From Klenkia marina (GTDB lineage: Bacteria; Actinomycetota; Actinomycetes; Mycobacteriales; Geodermatophilaceae), in contig NZ_FMUH01000002.1 of NCBI RefSeq assembly GCF_900101025.1, positions 558,001 to 622,000 of the forward strand: DNA of 64,000 nt, in the 5' to 3' direction. Of this stretch, positions 9,001 to 15,000 are shown one piece after another (position 1 is the stretch's first letter; every line of letters begins with the position of its first letter). The notes under the pieces are model-generated. The model saw only the letters and a program-made list of their open reading frames with translations, searched no databases and was not told the origin of the DNA. Position numbers and translations under genes: made by a program.

Positions 9001-12000
9001 GGCGGGTGGGGCCTGGAGGTGCCGAGGGCGGACGTCGTGCGCACGACCCTGCGGACGACCTGTCGGTGGCAGGACGAGCCGTTCCAGGTGATGGCGCAGG
9101 AGGGCGACCAGCTGGTGCTGCGGCACCTGGGCAGCAGCCGGACGGCCCGCGACCTGGGACTGACGGAGGTGGACCGGGGCGTGTTCAACACGACGGTGCC
9201 GCTGTCGGCGGTGACGGACCTCGAGCAGGTGCGCACCCCGACCTGACCTCCGCGGTCGCCGAGGCGCTGGGCGCGGTCCCCGAGCCGGTGGCGACCGTCG
9301 CCGGGCACGACGTCGTCCGGTGCGGGCCACGGTTGGCCGTCGTCGGCCCGGGCGAACCGGTGGACGTCGACGCCGCGCTCCGCCAGGTGGCCGAGGCCCT
9401 CGCCGCCGACCCCGCGCAGGCCGACCTGGCCGAGGCCCTCGCCGACGGCATGCGCACCGGCACGGTGCCCTACGTCCAGGTCGGGGCGGGCCCGAACGGC
9501 GCTCCCGTCGCCACCGAGCTGCCGACGACCCCCACCTGGCAGCCGGGCCAGGACGAGACCGGCGTGCCGCGACCGGCCGTGGACCCGGCCCGCTACACCG
9601 ACCCGGGGACCGCGGAGGCCGACGCCCTGCGCGACGCCCACCGGGTGGCCGGTGGCGACGTCGCCGGCTGGGTCGGCGCGGTCAACCCGCACCTGGCCGA
9701 CCACCCGCTGGGGACGGCGGAGGCCGAGCAGTGGGCCAACAACTGCGGCGAGTGCGCCCGCCGTGTGGCCGACGCCGTCCAGGGGCTGGCCATGCGCCCG
9801 GCCTGGGGCGACCCGCAGCGGGGCGAGTACGCCGAGATGTGGGCTTGGACCGGCGGGGCGCCGACCGCGCAGGCGGTCGCGCCCGCGCCGGTGCCGCCCA
9901 CCGACGGCTCGCCGGTCGCCGACGACACGAGCGCGTTCACCGCCGACGTCTGGGCCGACCTGGAGGGCCGGCTGCGCGGTGCCCCGGTGGGCACCGTGGC
10001 GGTCGTCGGCGTCGACTGGCACGTGCCCGGACTGCCCCGCGGGCACGCCGGCGGGCACTGGTTCAACGCGGTCGTGACGAGCCAGGGGCTGCTCTGGGTC
10101 GACGGCCAGGACGGGACGGCGACCGGGTGGCCGCCGTCCTACCCGCACGGCATCTGGCGGGGCGAAGCGATGGTTCGGCGGCCCGGTGCCGCCTGGGAGG
10201 GAGTGGACCTTGCCGCAGGACGAGGTACCGGGGACGACGCAGCCGGGGTCGGCGGTGCCGGGCACCCCGGAGCAGGCGGTCGCGGCGACGCTGGCCTGGA
10301 CGGGGACCGACGACCAGGCGACCGAGGGGACGTGGGAGGCGCACCCGTTCCGGGACGCCTGGCTGGTGACGCGGCCGACCCCGCGGCGGGGCGCGCCGGT
10401 GATCATGGTGCGCGGCGGTCGGGTCCGCCCGGTGCACCTGGCGCGCGAGAGCCTGGAGCAGGCCTGGGAGCAGCTGGCCGGCCAGGGGAGCTGACCCCCG
10501 CGCAGGTCCTGGAGGAGGCTGCTCCCGATGCGGCCGACACGCTCGGCGACCACCTCGCCTCGCTGATCGAAGGGGAACCCGACGGTGCCCGACGCCCCGA
10601 CCTACTGGGAGGTCCGCCGCGGGACCCCGCCCGAGCTGACGAGCCTCTACGTGGTCCCGCCGGACCCGTCGGCGACCGTGCTGTGGAACAGGCGGACGGC
10701 GACCTGGGACAACGCGCCGGAGATCGTGGACCGGGCGCTGACCCGGGAGTGGGCGGAGGACGCCGGCCAGGTGCGACGGGTGGACCGGACGCGGGCCGAG
10801 GAGCTGGCCCGCGAGCTGGGGACGACGCTGCCGCAGGGCTGAACCCCGGGCCGGGTCCGGGCGGGGTCGAGACCGGTGTCCCGCGCGACGAGGTCGAGCC
10901 CGACCGCTACCTCTCACCCGGCCCCGACGTCGCCGAGGCGTTGGCCCGCGCAGTCCCGGCCGACCCGCTGGTGGGGCTGGCGAACTGGCTGCCGCTGGTC
11001 AACCCGCTGCTGCGCACCCTCGCGCCGGCGTCCGCCGCCGTGCAGGCCTGGGCCAACAACTGCGGTGACTGCGCGCGGGCCGTCGCCGACATCCTCCAGG
11101 GCATGGGCATCCGGCCGGCGCTGGGCGACGGCCGCGTGCCTCCCGGCGAGGTCGACGAGGTGTGGTCCTGGACCGGCAGCCAGCCCCTGCAGCGGCTGAC
11201 GGCGGCACCGGATGCCGATCACGACGCCTTCACCACCGAGGCCTGGTCGGCCCTGGAGGCCGACCTGCGGGACCGCCCGGTGGGCACGGTCGCGATCATC
11301 GGGGTGGACTGGCACGACGCCGACCTCGGCCCGGACGGTGGTCACTGGTTCAACGCGGTCGTCACCGGCGAGGGGGTGCAGTGGGTCGACGGCCAGTCGG
11401 GGGAGACGTCGGCCTGGCCACCGGGCTACCGGCGGCAGGTGTGGCAGGTGGAGGCGGCCGTCCGTGAACCGGGCGGCCCGTGGACGGGAGCAGAGCTTGA
11501 CCGAGCAGCAGCAACCGACGGACGGCTCCCCGCAGGAGGCGCTGACCGAGGTGCTCCGGTGGCTGGGGACCGATCCCGCGCAGCAGGACCCGACGCGCTG
11601 GGAGGTGCGTCCGTTCCGGGACGCGTGGTGGGTGGCGCCCCGACCCCGTCAGCGGGGCGACTCGGCGTACCTGGTGCGCCGGGGGACGGTCGCGCCGGTC
11701 CCGTCGAACGGGCAGGTGCGGGCGGCGGACGTGCACGAGGAGCTGGTGACCCGGCAGGGCTGAGCCCCGAGGCAGCCGCACGGTCCGAGGACCTCGTCCG
11801 CCTGGCCGAGCAGGCGACCTCGCCGGACCCGTTGCAGCGACGACGGGCCGCCCGGGTCGCCGCCGAGCTGCTCCCGCTGCTCGGCCTGGCCGAGGGGCGC
11901 TACGCCGACGGCGACCGCACCGGGGGCTCGCCGGACTTCGACGACCTGGTCGCCCGGTTGCCGGTCGACGCCCGACGCGCCGTCGCCGTGCTCGGCCTGG

Positions 12001-15000
12001 TCGCCGACCCCCGGATGCTGCCCAGCGGCCTGCCCACGGCGGGGACGGCCGCGGTCAAGGTGGGGTTCGGTGGGGTGCTCGCCGCGCTCACGTCGGGCGC
12101 GACGGCGATCGGCGTCGGCGCCGTCACCGGGGACACCGCGCGCATCACGGGTGGGGTGCTCTCGGCGGTCGCCGGGGTCGCCGGGCAGATCGCCGCCGCC
12201 CTCGCCGACCGCCGGCTGGCCCGCCTCGCCGAGCTGCTGCGGGCCGCCGACGACGTCCGTCGGGGTCTGCCGCCCGACGCGGTCGCCGTGCACGACCGCG
12301 CCGTCGAGGACGCCCTGCGCCGGGCGCGCGCCGACCAGTCCGCGGCCCACGCCGCCGACGCCGCCACCGCGGCCCTCGCCGAGCTGACCGGGCAGCCGGC
12401 GACCCCGGCGCGTCCGGGTGCCCGGGCGCTGAGCACCCTGCAGCAGCGACTGGAGTCCCTCGGCCAGCAGACCGGGCCGGGCCGCACGACCACCCCCACC
12501 CGCGCCACCCCAACCCGCGCCGACTCCACCCGCGCCGAGTCCGACCGTGCCGACCAGGCCGCCGCCGACCGGTCCGCGACCGAGCAGGGGCTGCCCGTCG
12601 ACGCGCCGGGTGCGCGACCGGCCCCCACGCCTGCGCTGCGCGCCTGGGTGGGCAAGGCGACCGCCGGTGCCGGCACCGCAGCCGTCGTCGGCGCCGTCGG
12701 CTTCGCCGTCGCGGCCGCACTGGGCTTGGCCGGCTCCCCGGTGACCACGCTGGTCCCCCTGCTGGCGGCCGTCGTCGGCGCCGGGCTGAGCGCCACGCTC
12801 GAGAACCGGCAGGCGCAGCACAAGGCCGGCCTCGAGGCCGAGCGGACCGCCCTGGAGGAGGCCCGTCGTCGGGCCCGGGCCGCCGCCGAGCAGGACGCCC
12901 GGTCGGCCGCGGACGCCGCGGCGGGGCGGCAGCTCGACGTCGAGGCACGCGCGGCGGCCCGCCGGGCGGCCCGGCTGGACGCGCTCCTGGCCGACGTGGC
13001 GGCGGGCGGGTCCGGCCGGTCGGCCACGGCGGCGACCACGGGCACGACCGACCCGACCACCGACCCGACCACCGACCCGACCACCGACCCGGCCACCGAC
13101 CCGGACGCCGCTGCCGGGTCGACCACCGACCAGCTCACCCCGGGCCCGCGGTCCGGCCCGGTCGACCCCCGCAGCCTGAGCGCCGCCGACCGCGCCCGGG
13201 TGGCGGACCTGCGGGAGGCGCTGCAGGCCGTGGAGCACGCCCGTGGACGCCGCCGCACCGCAGCGGTCGCCAGGGCCCGGCAACTGGCCACCGCGATGGG
13301 GCTGGAGAGCGCGCCCGTGCTGGACAGCGACCCCGACGCGCTGGGCTGGCCGCACCGCCGCGCCGTGCTGGACGAGGCCGTGCAGCTGCGCCTGGCCGCA
13401 CTCGACGAGCTGCCCACCGCGGTGCCCGCACCCAGCTGGGCCGTGGCCAAGGGGCTGGCGTCGTCGCTGGTGCCCTCGCTGGCGGCCACCGCCCTCGGGG
13501 TGGGCACGATGGGGATCGCCCCCGCCGTCGGGCTCGCCCTCGGTCCGGTCGCGCTGGCCGTCTCCGTGGCGCTGGCCGAGCGCGCCGCCGCGGTCACCAA
13601 GGAACAGGGCAAGCGTCCCGGCAGCCGGTGGTCCCGGGCCGCCACCGAGCAGCTCGACGCGGCCCGGACCGAGCGGCGGGCCGAGCACGACGCCGCCCGG
13701 GCCGAGCTCGCCGCGCAGCAGGCCGAGAACAGGCGGCGCGAGCAGCTGCTCGCCGACGTCGCCGCGGCCGGTGTGCGGCAGCGGCTGCTGGGGGTCCGCC
13801 GCCCGCCCCGTCCGGCGAGCCCGGAGCCGCCGCCGGCGTCGACCACGGTGGAGGAGACGACCACCCCCGCGGTGAGCGCCCCGGCCTCAACGGGCCAACC
13901 ACACCCGCTGACCGCCGTCGGGCGGATGCTCGCGCCCTCCCTGGCGGTCGCCGCCGGGGCGGGTGCCCTGATGGTGACCGGCACCTCCATGACCCCGCTG
14001 GAGCTGCTCTCCCCGGAGGCGTGGCGGGCCCTGGCGGGCCCGGCGCTGCCGATCGCGGTGGGGGCCGCCGGGGCGATGACCGGCGCGGCGCTCGCGCTCG
14101 TCGCTGCCGGCGCCGACGTCGCCGCCGGCCGCTCGACCTTCGACAACGAGGCACTGCGGGCCAAGGCCGTCGACCTCCGGCGGGCACGGTGGGCCGGCAT
14201 CGACCTCGCCCCCGAGCAGGCCGCGCTGCACCGCACCCGTGAGCGCGCCCGGACCCGGGCGCTGGCCGCGCAGGCCGACCTCGCCGCGGCGCGCGACCGG
14301 CTCGACGGCCGTGCGGCCCGGTCGGGTCGCCCGGCCGCGCTCGAGCTGCTGCTGGACCGTGCCGCCGCGGTGGTGGCGGCGGTGGAGTCGGCGCTGGGTC
14401 GGCTGCCCGGTCTCGGCGGCCACACCGTCCGGACGCACGACACCGCAGCCCCCGACCGGGACCTCGCCGCCTCGGCGCAGGACCCGACCGCCCGCGAGCA
14501 GCACCCCGCTGCCCGGGCGCGGGACGTCGCCGTGTTGGCCCGCAGCACCGAGGAGCTGGCGGGGACGGTCCCGGCCGACCGGACCGAGCGCGTGCGGGCC
14601 GTGGTCGAGGAGGCCCGCCGACTGGGCCTGCTGGACGCCGGACCCGACCGCGCCCGGCTGCGCACCACGCTGCCCCCGGCCCTGGCCACCGTCTCGGCCG
14701 CGCTGGTCGGTGCGGGGTCGGCCGTGGCGGCGACGCTGGCGGAGACGGCACAGGACGAGGAGTTCCTGCGCTGGGTGCGCACCATCGCGAACGCGACCGG
14801 GTGGTGGCCGGAGGAGACCTGCGACTGCCCGCCCGGTGTGCCCTGCACCTGCCGCGGCCAGGTCGGGACCCCGCCGGCGTCGACCCCGCCGTCCCCGCAG
14901 GCTCCCGCGTCCCCGTCGGCCCCCGCGGCACCCCAGGCCCCGGCCGCGCCGCAGGCCCCGGCCGCGCCGCAGGCTCCGGCCGCGCCGCAGGCCCCGGCCG

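Noticed and set aside
13046-13105. 12-bp tandem repeats and the APQAPA tract as a possible CRISPR or satellite
   Set aside because: Units are in-frame codon repeats (TTDP, APQAPA) without spacers; they are coding low complexity.
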